A stretch of DNA of 64,000 nt from Siphonodentalium dalli (lineage: Eukaryota; Mollusca; Scaphopoda; Gadilida; Siphonodentaliidae), in contig CP136062.1 of NCBI GenBank assembly GCA_032622095.1, positions 19,037,739 to 19,101,738 of the forward strand. Direction: 5' to 3'. A program made the translations under genes and the position numbers. The notes below the pieces were generated by a model. That model worked only from the letters and a program-made list of their open reading frames with translations, did not search any database and had not been told where the DNA came from. Positions 27,658 through 52,376 of this stretch are shown here, piece by piece (position 1 is the stretch's first letter; every line of letters starts with the position of its first letter).

Positions 27658-28050
27658 TTAACCCTTTACCCAACAGAAGGGCCCTGTGCCAATGCATTCT
27701 CTTATATATGCGAGTCGACCATAGGTCGCCTCGCATATATAAGAGAATGCATTGGCTTAACACATTAAAAATTATAAAATTGTTAAAGAATGTAAAAAAA
27801 AATGGTAAAAAGTGTTAAAAAAAGATTTTTTTTAGGCCAATGCATTCTCTTATATATGCGAGGCGACCTATGGTCGACTCGTATATATAAGAGAATGCAT
27901 TGGCACAGGGCATAACTATAACCATCACAATGTGGTCAATGAGCCGGTTCCAATGATATCCATATTTGTATTGTTTTATTGAGACAGACCCAAGATATTT
28001 TAGGCTGTTGAAGCTTTATTTGGCCGGTTTTGGCCGGTTTGTTGGGTTAA
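27658..28050. mobile_element. piggyBac-like MITE, TTAACCCTTTACCCAACA family (copy 2, inverted)
   Basis: TTAA (27658-27661) plus CCCTTTACCCAACA at the left; the right end reads TGTTGGG followed directly by TTAA (28047-28050), so seven terminal bases are missing relative to copy 1. The interior is the reverse complement of 9660-10069, including both hairpin modules and the unique flank GAGCCGGTTCCAATGATATC. Confidence 0.85.
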
Positions 28051-28610
28051 ACGGACATGGCTCTTTCCAGCTTACAAATGTTGTCTACGTAATCTGGAAG
28101 GAGGAATGTGATAGGTTGACAAATACACGCTTTTTATTTACCAGCCTCATAAGCTCTGCAAAAGGTATGGTCACAGTCATTTTCCAGCTTCTTTCAGTTT
28201 TCGCAAAGAATTCAAACAAACGCTCGTTATTTTTACCATATCAGGAATATAAACTAACACAGAACACTCCTTTCTGTTCCAACGTGTTCAAAGTTGTATT
28301 TTTATTACTTCAATGAGTCTTTCTGGAATAATATTCGTAGAAAGGTAGTTCAAATATTTATTGCACACCCATTGGCTTATTTGTGCGAAATACAGCAAAA
28401 TACAGAATAATTGAAACCATCAATAACAAAATGTGTAATGTTCTTGAACAATACAACCCTATTGCGTCAACAACTTCACTGGCGACGTCAACTTTAACAG
28501 AAAATATCTTCGCTAAATTATTGGGTATAGTCTACATTAAGCACATGTTTGTTCAATTAAATACAACAATATTGACCTAAACGTTAGTATGTTACAAGCT
28601 GCAATCTTCA
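28051..28610. other. Non-coding stretch
   Basis: No gene recognised. 28205-28250 (AACGCTCGTTATTTTTACCA, TATCAGGAATATAA) resembles the 42-bp unit at 40.5-41.2 kb, so that minisatellite unit probably derives from a dispersed repeat also present here. Confidence 0.4.
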
Positions 28611-28791
28611 GAGTGTGCAATAAACATAGAACAACACAGTTGTGTGAACATGTTAACGTTATTGCACTCGTTTGTCGTGCCGCGAGGTAAAACTCAAACA
28701 TCTGGTTCTCGTTTTACCATCGCGTCACAACAAACTCGTGCAATAACGTTAACCAGTTCACACACTTGTGTCGTTCTATCTATTTATCGAC
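28611..28791. repeat. ~180-bp foldback
   Basis: Arms such as TTAACGTTATTGCACTCGTT and AACTCGTGCAATAACGTTAA pair. The outer arms (ATAGAACAACACAGTTGTGTGAAC type) continue the pairing to about 28791. The centre lies near CATCTGGTTC. Confidence 0.75.
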
Positions 28792-29370
28792 CTATTTTGA
28801 TACCGGGAGAAATTCAAAAGCGAATATTATTAAGTGTATTTTGGAGCGCAAACCGCCAAGTAGCTTCATTATTAGGGACAATTATATGACGCTATATAGA
28901 GCGAGGTACATGGTGTAAATTTTAAAACTGTCTTGTTTGTAATTGTAACTTAAGTACTATTTGAACCAGCTGCATTCTATCGGACGTTGGGTTGGATTTT
29001 ATAAATTGAAAACGCACACAATATTGCCACAAGCGTTTGATGTGCCCTTGGTAGTCAGGAGTCAGTTTTATGAAAGTATACTATGACAATATAAGTACTA
29101 CCTAATTCTAAAACTTTCTTATTCCAATCCCAAATGACTTGGTTTCACTTCCAGTAGAAGGGGCGTAGCGTCAACGAAATCTAAACATCTAAAGTTATCA
29201 TTGATACCAATATTTAGTGGATACTATATCGCAGGGTGACCCGCGATGGCCATGTTAAAGTGGTGTGGCCCCTTCGCTGTGCACATGACATTTGGTATGG
29301 GTAGAGAATACTCTTTCTCAAAGTGTTATTCTCATTAATCGTATACCCAGATGGGCAGCACAAAACGTCA
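28792..29370. other. Non-coding stretch
   Basis: No gene or repeat recognised. Confidence 0.4.
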
Positions 29371-30515
29371 TTCCCATACATTCCCATAAGCAGTGGCTCA
29401 CCTTGTCGGATTCCCATACATGGATTATAAGCAGTGGTTCACCTTGTCGGTTTGCCATACATGGATTATAAGCAGTGGTTCGCCTTGTCGGATTCCCATA
29501 CATGGATTATAAACAGTGGCTCACCTTGTCGGATTCCCATACATGGATTATAAGCAGTGGCTCACCTTGTCTGATTCACATACATGGATTATAAACAGTG
29601 GCTCACCTTGTCTGATTCCCATACATGGATTATAAGTAGTGACTCACCTTGTCTGATTCCCATACATGGATTATACGCAGTGATTCACCTTGTCTGATTC
29701 ACATACATGGATTATACGCAGTGATTCACCTTGTCGGAATCCCATACATGGATTATAAGCAGTGGTTCACCTTGTCGGATTCCCATACATGGATGTTAAG
29801 CAGTGGCTCACCTTGTCGGATTCCCATACATGGATTATAAGCAGTGGTTCACCTTGTCGGATTCCCATACATGGATTATAAGCAGTGGCTCACCTTTTCG
29901 GATTCCCATACATGGATTATAAGCAGTGGCTCACATTGTCGGATTCCCATACATGCATTATAAGCAGTGGTTCACCTTGTCGGATTCCCATACATGGATT
30001 ATAAGCAGTGGATCACCTTGTCGGATTCCCATACATGGATTATAAGCAGTGGATCACCTTGTCGGATTCCCATACATGGATTATAAGCAGTGGCTCACCT
30101 TGTCGGATTCCCATACATGGATTATACGCAGTGGCTCACCTTGTCGGATTCCCATACATGGATTATAAGCAGTGGCTCACCTTGCCGGATTCCCATACAT
30201 GGATTATAAGCAGTGGATCACCTTGTCGGATTCCCATACATGGATTATAAGCAGTGGCTCACCTTGTCGGATTCCCATACATGGATTATAAGCAGTGGCT
30301 CACCTTGTCGGATTCACATACATGGATTATAAGCAGTGGCTCACCTTGTCGGTTTCCCATACATGGATTATAAGCAGTGGATCACCTTGTCGGATTATCA
30401 TACATGGATTATACGCAGTGGTTCACCTTGTCGGATTCCCATACATGGATTATACGCAGTGGTTCACCTTGTCTGCTTCACATACAGGATTATAAGCAGT
30501 GGCTCACCTTGTCGG
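29371..30515. repeat. 41-bp minisatellite, about 27 units
   Basis: The unit is GGATTCCCATACATGGATTA followed by TAAGCAGTGGCTCACCTTGTC, with variants (TACGCAG, GTTCACC, GATTCACAT). The same unit, about three copies, sits at 55088-55212. In both places it is followed by the same flank (GGAACTATTACCATTTGTTT), so the array is part of a duplicated segment and has expanded or contracted since. Confidence 0.95.
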
Positions 30516-30840
30516 AACTATTACCATTTGTTTATCGCGATTAATTTGTCCCGCGCGAGTATAGAAGAATGTATTTAGAACTGCCTGTAATGCAGCCGTT
30601 ATTTATTTTTTTAATTCGCGGTAATAGAAACAAACATTCTATAGGGTTAAATTTTCTATTGAAAATTTAGTTTTTGTCATCAATGTTGGTGCCACTTTGG
30701 CATCTTCAAACCACACGATATAGTTTGTTCGTATCATGTAAATGCCCACAATATAAGTAAGAGGACATTTCCGTAACCAGCAACACTCTTTTGTTAAATC
30801 TGGTGTCCATAGCTACCCGTTCCCAACGCCATGTACCCAG
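30508..30840. repeat. Segmental duplicate block paired with ~55208-55540
   Basis: High similarity from TCGGAACTATTACCATTTGT through TCCCGCGCGAGTATAGAAG to GCCATGTACCCAGGACCAG. Similarity resumes at about 31915 after an insertion-like block. Confidence 0.85.
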
Positions 30841-31914
30841 GACCAGAGACGTGACGACAGGGGGGGGGGGGGGTGGGGGTGTCACCCCCCCAACTTTGAT
30901 CAAACTTTTCAACAGTTGGAAATTTCATACCTGCCAAAACATTAGTTGGAAATTTCACACAAACAATAGGTAGAAAATGTTCTTGTAGTTTGATTTTCGA
31001 ACAATTTATTTAGGGGAATTAATTGTTTTTGGACCAATATTTGCATATTTTCCTATTTCTGGTCAACATTTGGACTGAAATGGTCATCAGTTGGACATTT
31101 TCCAACCTTAGGGGGTGTGACAGGTTGGAAATTTCCAACACTTGGAAAGCTTGTGTTCTGGTCCCTCCCCCGTGGCCAGTCAAAAACTGCTAGTTAATTT
31201 AAGAAAACAATATTGTCATACATTTGGTCAACATTGTCATTGGAATTGTCATTAGTTGCTAAATTTCCAACCTAAGTGCAATGGGAGTGTCAGGTTTGAA
31301 ATTTCCAACTCTAGGAAGGCTTGAGGCTAGTCTAGATGCTAGGATTTTGCGATTTTTTGTTCAGATTTCAAATTTTTCGCACGGTGTCATGGTGCCTCCC
31401 CTCCCCCGTGACCAATTAAAAAACTTATAATTAGTTTAATAAAATAATTTTTTACTACATTTGGTCAAACTTGTGGACTGAAATGGTTATCAGTTGGAGA
31501 ATTTTCCAACCTGGGGGGGGGTATGAGGTTTGAAATTTCAAACACTAGGAAAGCTTCAGTTGAGGCCAGTCTAGATGCTAGGATTTGCGATTTTCTTGTA
31601 TAGTTTCAAAATGTTCTCACACCGGGACGAACAACCATGGTCAGCCCGGTATATCCCGGTCTCTTGCCCATAGCCGTGTGCATTTGTCTGGAGTTAGACC
31701 ACTAGATGTTAGGATTTATGCCATATTCAGGTTAAAATATCTGAATGTTCTCATACCGGGAATATAGAACCATGGTTTATGAATATATAGGATATTAGGC
31801 GCAAATGGAATTATGCAAAACTTGTGTTTGGTTGGTTTGATTCTGATTCAATTCAAGGGGGGGGGTGCATTTGGAATTTCCCAATGTGGACACCCCCGAA
31901 CGGAAACTCTCTAG
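30841..31914. repeat. Insertion-like repeat block with TTGGAAATTTCCAAC motifs
   Basis: This block of about 1.07 kb interrupts the duplicated segment relative to the 55-kb copy. It has repeated TTGGAAATTTCCAACACTTG and AGTCTAGATGCTAGGATTT segments (31328 and 31566), poly-G/poly-C runs (about 30860, 31858) and repeated AATGGTYATCAGTTGSA motifs. A related sequence lies at 41660-42035 in intron 2 of the Arf gene, so this is a dispersed family. No ORF. Confidence 0.6.
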
Positions 31915-32430
31915 CCATGTCCCTGTCCAGGACCGGTAAATTTCGTCATGAATTGCTCGTAACGGCAGCATTTCCCTCATCCCTGATTCGAGCGGCGCCA
32001 CTGTTGACACTTTAATCCACACAGTTAGTCTCCTCATATCATGAATATATATCAGTTTTGTGGATATCGGCGACTATATATATTCGTATCAAATTGAGTG
32101 CCGCTCTCCCATCTCTGACCCAAACCGAGCATCTTTAAACAACACGGTTAGATTCCTAGTATCATGGAGAAGAATATGTATCAATTTGGTGGAAATCGGA
32201 ACCAGAAATATGTTTATAAATTTTGGTGCCCATTATCCCCCCCCCCCCCCACAGGGCCCGACCCTTACTCGAAAGGCGCGACTTTTTGGCATATTGAAAA
32301 CGCACGACCATTAGATTCCTCGTATTATGGAGATGATTATGGATAAGCTCACACGTACCATTAGATACTTAGATTCCTCGTACCATGTAGGTGATTATGT
32401 ATAAGTTTGATGGAATCGGCGACAAACTAA
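31915..32430. repeat. Segmental duplicate block paired with ~55550-55842 and 58858-59040
   Basis: Matches the 55-kb copy (GATTCGAGCGGCGCC, ATCATGGAGAAGAATATGTA) up to GGGCCCGAC at about 32255. The 55-kb copy is interrupted there by the 3-kb hAT-like element; similarity then continues at 58866 (CCTTACTCGAAAGGCGCGAC). This copy is therefore the empty site for that insertion. Confidence 0.85.
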
Positions 32431-32732
32431 ATCATAGATTGTATTGCGCCTCCCCACTGTTTCTGTCTCTGACACTAACAGCGTCACTTTAGGAAAGTTT
32501 AACCCGCACCATTCTCTTCCTCGTAAAAATATACCATGTTAGACCACGCGCTGTAGCCATTTAGCTGCTCCTCCGTTAATTTATATAGAACACAGACAGA
32601 CAGACATACGGATATACATATACATTCGCAAATAAAGATATAGATAAAGTATTGAATATTCATGATATGGTACATATACAATCACAAATATAGATAAAGT
32701 ATTGTATATATGTTATTAATATATGTCACACC

Positions 32733-33029
32733 CTAATTGGGGTCGTTTTCATTAAAACAATCATTATGGTGCATATGCATCGCTTGCATTAGTTCGTGTA
32801 TACATAGTAGTTCAACGCTAAACTTTCGATTATAAACATTGGAGGATAACTCTACATAACATTCCAATAATGGGATGTCCCTTCGGTTATAAATAGCGAT
32901 GACTGTTAAGTTATTCGCATCGCAATCAATAACACGATAATCTAGAACAGTAAACCCATTGTCAATAAAAATCCGAGTTGTTATCGAAAGAAGATGAACT
33001 TTCAAGCCTGTCATTTCGAAAAGATTCAC
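32733..33029 (-). other. Antisense ORF shared by segmental copies A and C
   Basis: A 98-codon open frame whose last ~75 codons match the 83-codon frame at 59321-59572 (RVIDC.ANNLTVIAIYNRRD, ELLCIHELMQ, HHNDCFNEN). A five-codon indel between them keeps the frame. Copy B carries a 13-bp deletion and an insertion that break it. I recognise no family and no splice structure; it may be chance openness in a young duplicate. Confidence 0.2.
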
Positions 33030-33080
33030 ACAATGGCTGAAAAATGTACAGTACGGTTACACAACATGTATCAGTCACAC

Positions 33081-33213
33081 CACAGTTGTTGGAAGATTTT
33101 ATCAAAATCCGCTGATAAGTACACAGTCATACCATTACTTTAATAATAATATTATTGAAGTAATGGTGTGTGTATTTATCATTGGATTTTGATAAGAATT
33201 TCCAACAACTGTG
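33081..33213. mobile_element. 133-bp hAT-like MITE with 8-bp target duplication
   Basis: The element is an almost perfect palindrome beginning CACAGTTGTTGGAA and ending TTCCAACAACTGTG. It is flanked by AGTCACAC on both sides (33073-33080 and 33214-33221). Copies B and C of the segmental repeat lack it and have an uninterrupted site, so boundaries and insertion direction are clear. An 8-bp duplication and CA...TG ends fit the hAT superfamily. Confidence 0.9.
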
Positions 33214-33450
33214 AGTCACACCACAGACCAGTGATTACAAATCAAATACAGTCGAGGGGCGATAACTCATGCAACCATGCGACAGAAATAACGTGTTCGT
33301 TTCCAGCATAATAGGCATTTATACAAAACTTCGTCAATAGTCTTATATATAGCACATCCGAATTCTTAACATTACCTTTATAGAGTGCTGTTATGAGTTA
33401 AAATACGACTTCATCGAATGTAAGGAGAATTAAATCCGGTGAATTGGATA

Positions 33451-34739
33451 CCAATCAAATCAAATCCAAGAGTGAACAAAATTAGGGACCCAGAGCGTGT
33501 CGCATCGCCACATAATCTGACAAATTTACCCTTTGCAACAAAATTCAGATTGTATGCCCAAAAATGGGTGTTTTGTTAAAATGAATTATTTGAGACAGAT
33601 AGTGCACCTTTAATGCCGAAAAGTGGACAAACGAGCCCAGCCGCCTCTCGTCGTTTTTAGTGATCCGACTATTCTCGATTTGTTATTGGGAGTGGACCGG
33701 GAAATTCTAAGGGACACAGCGAACCCCAGTTTCGAGTCCGTAAAATCGAGGGGGTGGTAATTCAAGTCACAAATTTGTCATTTCCTTCCATGTAATGAAA
33801 TGCGACTTTTTTGCGTCTTGAAGATTGTTATTACTGGCATCCAGTTACATTGTCAAATCGGCGTTATTATATGTCCCTGTGTGTTTTCCGCGACCAAAAC
33901 AAAAGATTTTCGATTCGAAAATCGCGCTTTTTGGGTATTTATGTTGTTTTTAAAAGTAATTATGTAAAGTAGACTTGACAGCCATACGACTTCTGTTTTA
34001 AAAAAAAACGTTGTCATGTAAGACATAAAACATGAAAAAAAAGGGTCGAGTCCCAATGGTGTTGTGTCTGCTGGGGGGTTAAAGTGGAACATAGGTGCTC
34101 CGACGAAGTTTTATTTTGTGCCCAATGTCTGCAACGGGGGGGGGGGGGGCGTAAATACAGCCCAATACAGGGAGAAGTGGTGTAGTTCTTGTCTGGAAAG
34201 CACGTTTTTTTTATTAATATTGTGTTTTCTGTGACAATTTGATAAATGTTTAAGCAAAAACCCACACATTTTAGATTGCGTATATAGGTTATAAGCAACT
34301 AAATAGTTGAAATTATGCCCCTTGGCATTTGTGTAGGGAAACTCGAGTCAGCATAAAAAAAATACCGACAGCTGAATGGTGTATAATATATTCGGTTGTT
34401 TAATGTGAAACAAAAGAGAAATTCATAGGCTATGTTAATTCCTCGGCCATTTGTGTGGGATTGTTCGTCAAGCGGCTACATTGGTCGCCAAATTTGGTAG
34501 GGGGTGGGGGTATTTTTCTATACTGAAATTTTGTGCACAAAAGGGGGTAGTTGTGGAAATGCCAATTTATTTCCAGGAATAAGTATGGTAAGGCACCATT
34601 TCTTTTTTGACTATACTTATGTCCGACGTGGAGTTATACACGCAAAAATATTTAAAGTTTGGCTCAGTACGGTAATGAATCGTGGGCATGGCTTAACCCT
34701 AACACTGTCGCCTATGGGAAATATTTAGTTGATTGTAAC
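33451..34739. other. Non-coding spacer between segmental copies A and B
   Basis: No gene recognised. Contains a G run at about 34135-34149 and AACACTGTCGCCTATGGGAA at about 34698 (also at 24187). Short open frames look random. Confidence 0.4.
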
Positions 34740-35591
34740 CTAGATTGTATTGCCTCTCCACATTGTTTCTGTCTCTGACACCAACAGTGTCACTTTAGAA
34801 AAGTTTAACCCGCACCATTTTTCTTCCTCGTAAAAAGATACCATGTTAGACCACGCGTTGTAGCCAATTAGCTGCTCCTCCGTTAATTTATATAGAACAC
34901 AGACAGACAGACATACGGATATACATATACATTCGCAAATATAGATAAAGTATTGTATGTATGTTATTCATATATGTCACACCCTAATTGGTGTCATTTT
35001 CATTAAAACAATCATTATGGTGTATATGCATCACTTGCATTAGTTCGTGTATAGTACTGTAATACATATATAGTAGTTCAATGCGAAACTGCATCGTTGC
35101 AAATTTTCGATTATAAACATCGGAGGATAACTCTACATAACATTCCAATAAGGTTATAAATAGCGATGACTGTTAAGTTATTCGCAGCGGAATCAATAAC
35201 ACGATAATCTAGAACAGTAAACCCCATTGTCAACACAAGTCCGAGTTTGTTATCGAAAGAAGATTAACTTTCAAGCCTGTCATTTCGAAAAGATTCACAG
35301 AATGGCTGTTAAATGAATAGTACGGTTGCACTGCATGCACCAGTCACACCCCAGACCAGTGAATATCAAATCAAATACAGTCGAGGGGGAATAACTCATG
35401 CAACCATGCGACAGAAATGACGTGTTCGTTTCCAGCATATACAAAACTTCGTCAATAGTCTTATTTATAGCACATCCGTTTTCTTAACATTACCTTTATA
35501 TAGTGCTGTTATGAGTTAAACTACGACTTAATCGAATGTTTGGAGAATTAAATCCGGTGAATTGGATAACTATTCGTCTACCAGCCTAAAA

Positions 35592-48368
<12,777 letters not shown>

Positions 48369-48679
48369 ACAATAATTCACACCTAACCAACACCCTGTCA
48401 AGCTGGAGGAAGTACCTCATGACGTCAGACTGAACTATAATTCACACCTAACCAACACCCTGTCTAGCTGGAGGAAGTACCTCATGACGTCAGACTGAAC
48501 TATAATTCATACTTAACAAACACCCTGTATCCTATCAGGCGATTGTTGGAATGCCTTTGCAGTGGTGGATTCGTCACATAGCTAAACATAGCGCTATAAA
48601 CATTGTCTGTCATACTGCAAATCTTAAATATTTGGTGTCAAATGAGACCTGTGATATTTAATAACGAATGTATCGAGAT

Positions 48680-49079
48680 ACGTGTCACTATAGCTGATTT
48701 GGTCATTGTCGCACGGTTTCGAGTAAAAAGACACCCAGGATCTCTCAAAAGTGCAAAAAGACACCCAGGATCTCAAAGCCAAACAAAATAACGATAATTT
48801 AGATTAGTCGTCTGCTATTTATTAATATGGAACTGCGCTGCCAGTCAGACTCAAATCGGGCGGTATATATATGCCCATTTCAATTCCGTTGATATTTCAC
48901 TCCGAACACACAGATATTATAATAATATTAATTAATATATAGCAGACGACTAATCTAAATTCCCATTGTTTGGTGAGACTTTGAGATCATGGGTGTCTTT
49001 TTGGACGTTTTTGTGACATCCTTTGTGTCTTTTTTGCTCGAAACCATGCGACAATGACCAATTCAGCGTCACTACAGTG
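48680..49079. mobile_element. ~400-bp MITE with ~165-bp inverted repeats
   Basis: The left arm (TGGTCATTGTCGCACGGTTT, AAAAAGACACCCAGGATCTC, AATTTAGATTAGTCGTCTGC) is mirrored on the right (GCAGACGACTAATCTAAATT, GAGATCATGGGTGTCTTTTT, GAAACCATGCGACAATGACC). The left arm has an extra copy of the GACACCCAGGATCTC piece. Possibly the Arf gene's distal 3' UTR; AATAAA at 49090 lies just beyond. No ORF. Confidence 0.75.
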
Positions 49080-49196
49080 TTTCTGGAACAATAAACAACC
49101 AACTCTTTGTCACAGTTTTCGGTCGTCATGGCCGTTATCGATGTTATAACAAAATTGTGATTCTCATAATTAATACAGAGTCACAATTATATGCCG

Positions 49197-50703
49197 ACCA
49201 CCACCTTTCACCGCCTCGGTAACACACTCCTCTTTCACCGCCTCGATAACACACTCCTCTTTCACCGCCTCGGTAACACACTCCTCTTTCACCGCCTCGA
49301 TAACACACTCCTCTTTCACCGCCTCGGTAACACACTCCTCTTTCACCGCCTCGATAACACACTCCTCTTTCACCGCCTCGATAACACACTCCTCTTTCAC
49401 CGCCTCGGTGACACACTCCTCTTTCACCGCCTCGATAACACACTCCTCTTTCACCGCCTCGATAACACACTCCTCTTTCACCGCCTCGGTAACACACTCC
49501 TCTTTCACCGCCTCGGTAACACACTCCTCTTTCACCGCCTCGGTGACACACTCCTCTTTCACCGCCTCGATAACACACTCCTCTTTCACCGCCTCGGTAA
49601 CACACTCCTCTTTCACCGCCTCGGTAACACACTCCTCTTTCACCGCCTCGGTAACACACTCCTCTTTCACCGCCTCGATAACACACTCCTCTTTCACCGC
49701 CTCGGTAACACACTCCTCTTTCACCGCCTCGATAACACACTCCTCTTTCACCGCCTCGATAACACACTCCTCTTTCACCGCCTCGGTGACACACTCCTCT
49801 TTCACCGCCTCGATAACACACTCCTCTTTCACCGCCTCGATAACACACTCCTCTTTCACCGCCTCGGTAACACACTCCTCTTTCACCGCCTCGGTAACAC
49901 ACTCCTCTTTCACCGCCTCGGTGACACACTCCTCTTTCACCGCCTCGATAACACACTCCTCTTTCACCGCCTCGATAACACACTCCTCTTTCACCGCCTC
50001 GGTAACACACTCCTCTTTCACCGCCTCGGTAACACACTCCTCTTTCACCGCCTCGATAACACACTCCTCTTTCACCGCCTCGGTAACACACTCCTCTTTC
50101 ACCGCCTCGATAACACACTCCTCTTTCACCGCCTCGGTAACACACTCCTCTTTCACCGCCTCGATAACACACTCCTCTTTCACCGCCTCGATAACACACT
50201 CCTCTTTCACCGCCTCGGTGACACACTCCTCTTTCACCGCCTCGATAACACACTCCTCTTTCACCGCCTCGATAACACACTCCTCTTTCACCGCCTCGGT
50301 AACACACTCCTCTTTCACCGCCTCGGTAACACACTCCTCTTTCACCGCCTCGGTGACACACTCCTCTTTCACCGCCTCGATAACACACTCCTCTTTCACC
50401 GCCTCGATAACACACTCCTCTTTCACCGCCTCGGTGACACACTCCTCTTTCACCGCCTCGGTGACACACTCCTCTTTCACCGCCTCGGTAACACACTCTT
50501 CTTTCACCGCCTCGGTAACACACTCCTCTTTCACCGCCTCGGTAACACACTCCTCTTTCATCGCCTCGGTAACACACTCCTCTTTCACCGCCTCGGTAAC
50601 ACACTCCTCTTTCACCGCCTCGGTGACACACTCCTCTTTCACCGCCTCGGTAACACACTCTTCTTTCACCGCCTCGGTAACACACTCCTCTTTCACCGCC
50701 TCC
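49197..50703. repeat. 27-bp minisatellite, about 55 units
   Basis: The unit is CTCCTCTTTCACCGCCTCGR followed by TRACACA. Three unit types differ in one or two positions (GATAAC, GGTAAC, GGTGAC). The ten-unit order A-B-A-A-C-A-A-B-B-C (A=GATAAC, B=GGTAAC, C=GGTGAC) occurs three times, starting at about units 4, 18 and 34, which shows block duplication. The 27-bp length (nine codons) with no stop in four frames gives open frames of 441 to 546 codons on both strands. These are explained by the repeat; no splice sites or conserved flanks support coding. Confidence 0.95.
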
Positions 50704-50894
50704 GTGAGACACATCTCTTTCTTCTCTTCTTAACTTTACCCCAACCACAACCCAACGCGACACAGTTACAAACTACAATCTATGTGCATCCTTTGAAAGA
50801 CCCCACGAATGTCACGTATTATGTAATATAGATATATGCCATCTTATATAACATGTCAGAAAGGTATATATCCCAATAATAATAAGATGTATCC

Positions 50895-51770
50895 TTAAAG
50901 TGACGTGAAACACTCCGGTTTGGTGATCAAATAGAATTGGAGAATAATCTTGTTCAAAGTAGTTGTTTTACAAATATTATATGTAAATTGACAACAAACA
51001 CCGTCATTCTTATATATTAATTAAATCCACTGACTGTCGATGGCGAAATCGTTTTCGTTAGTTTATCGCTGATAGATTGAGCATAGTTCAGACGATGTTT
51101 TCTGTGTAGTGCTACGGTCGATTTAGTTGAGATTTTCGGCGATATTAGTAGAATGCTACATTCCTCCGGTTAACATAGCACCTGAATACTAATTTATCAG
51201 TTTCACGCACCCGAACAAGTACATAATATGTCTTTAATCATAGTTTCGATATCACATTTCACGGAATCGCAAATATAATATCTCCAAAATAACCAAAAAG
51301 TTATTTCAATGAATCCAAACTATAGAGAAATATAAGTGCATGTATATGTTTTTTATTTCAGATATCCAGAACACCTTAACCCTGACCATGTGGGATTGTA
51401 AGGTTCATGTAAAATCGTGGTATATTTTCAAGGGATAATTAAAGACATATTATGTACTTGTTCGGGTGCGTGATGCTGATCAGTTAGTATCCAGGCGCTA
51501 TGCCAACTGGGTGATTGTAGCAATCTACTAACATCGCCGACAATCTGAAGCAAATCCACCGTACCACTCTATTGAAAACATCGCCTGAACTACGCTTAAT
51601 TGTAAATATTTATCACTCGATTCGGGACGCAAAGGGAAATGATTTCACCATCGATAGTCACTGCATTGAATTATTATATAAGAATTATGGTGTTGTCATG
51701 TTGGATATAATATTTGTAAAAATAACTTCTTTGAATAAGATTATTCTCCATTTATGTTTTATCACTTTAA
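50895..51770. mobile_element. ~876-bp long-inverted-repeat element with TTAA at both ends
   Basis: Arms of about 300 bp: left 50938-51245 (GGAGAATAATCTTGTTCAAA, GTTCAGACGATGTTTTC, CACGCACCCGAACAAGTACA, TAATATGTCTTTAAT), right 51433-51745 (ATTAAAGACATATTATGTAC, TTGTTCGGGTGCGTGATG, GAAAACATCGCCTGAAC, TTTGAATAAGATTATTCTCC). The arm-free centre is about 190 bp. Outer ends read TTAA-AGTGA (50895) and TCACT-TTAA (51767-51770). No transposase ORF; the 76-codon frame at 51572-51802 is not recognisable. Confidence 0.75.
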
Positions 51771-51837
51771 ATATTTTTTTTTTAAATGTCTCAATTCTAT
51801 AATCGACGTATATGTCATCGGTTGTTAACTATATGCA

Positions 51838-52144
51838 TGTTTATAATATACTTGGCCATGAATTATAAGGTTCTAGCAGTTAGATATAAGTGATATCCCA
51901 CTAATGAGTGATATCAGCTTAAAATTTCTGATGTATTGACATTCATTGGGGGCCATAGGCAAGTAACTAAAGTATATAATAAACAGAATATCCACACTTT
52001 TTCAGTGGATATGGGTTAAATCTCATTCGTGATGACAAAACATTTGAATTTCCACTCGTGGTTAAAGCCACTCGTGGAAATTCAATGTTTTGTTATCACT
52101 CATGAGATATAACCCATATCCACTGAAAAAGTGTGGATATCTTC
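51838..52144. repeat. Dispersed repeat with terminal hairpin (copy 2)
   Basis: Copy of 11872-12172. The hairpin spans about 51987-52142 (ATATCCACACTTTTTCAG ... CTGAAAAAGTGTGGATAT). Confidence 0.85.
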
Positions 52145-52376
52145 TATATATGTGTGTGGGTCGTCAATGAATTACACTGAATTGATTCTACATGTAATGG
52201 ACGTGTAATGTTTTGTTTTAAGTCATATTTAATCGGTCAGTCATTTTGTTGCATGTAGCTGTCTAATATTGATTATTTGCATTAAAGTGATTTTGTTCTA
52301 TACTATTCGTCTTATATATCACCTCACCCAGAAATGGCGCCCTCTGATTGGTCGAGATCTTGTCATATATTGGTAT

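Larger units (their letters stand above)
32431..33450. repeat. Segmental repeat, copy A
   Basis: Matches copy B (34740-35640) and copy C (59040-59990): CGTAAAAATATACCATGTTA, ACAGACAGACATACGGATAT, GTCATTTCGAAAAGATTCAC, GAATTAAATCCGGTGAATTG. Copy A stops just before the Arf exon 1 start present in B and C. It is interrupted by a hAT-like MITE at 33081-33213. Confidence 0.85.

Noticed and set aside
27966-28316. 116-codon frame
   Set aside because: Begins inside a MITE and shows no family resemblance; treated as chance.
49144-50831. Open frames of 441-546 codons on both strands as repeat-protein genes
   Set aside because: They arise because the 27-bp unit is a multiple of three without stops in four frames at once; no supporting splice sites or flanking domain.
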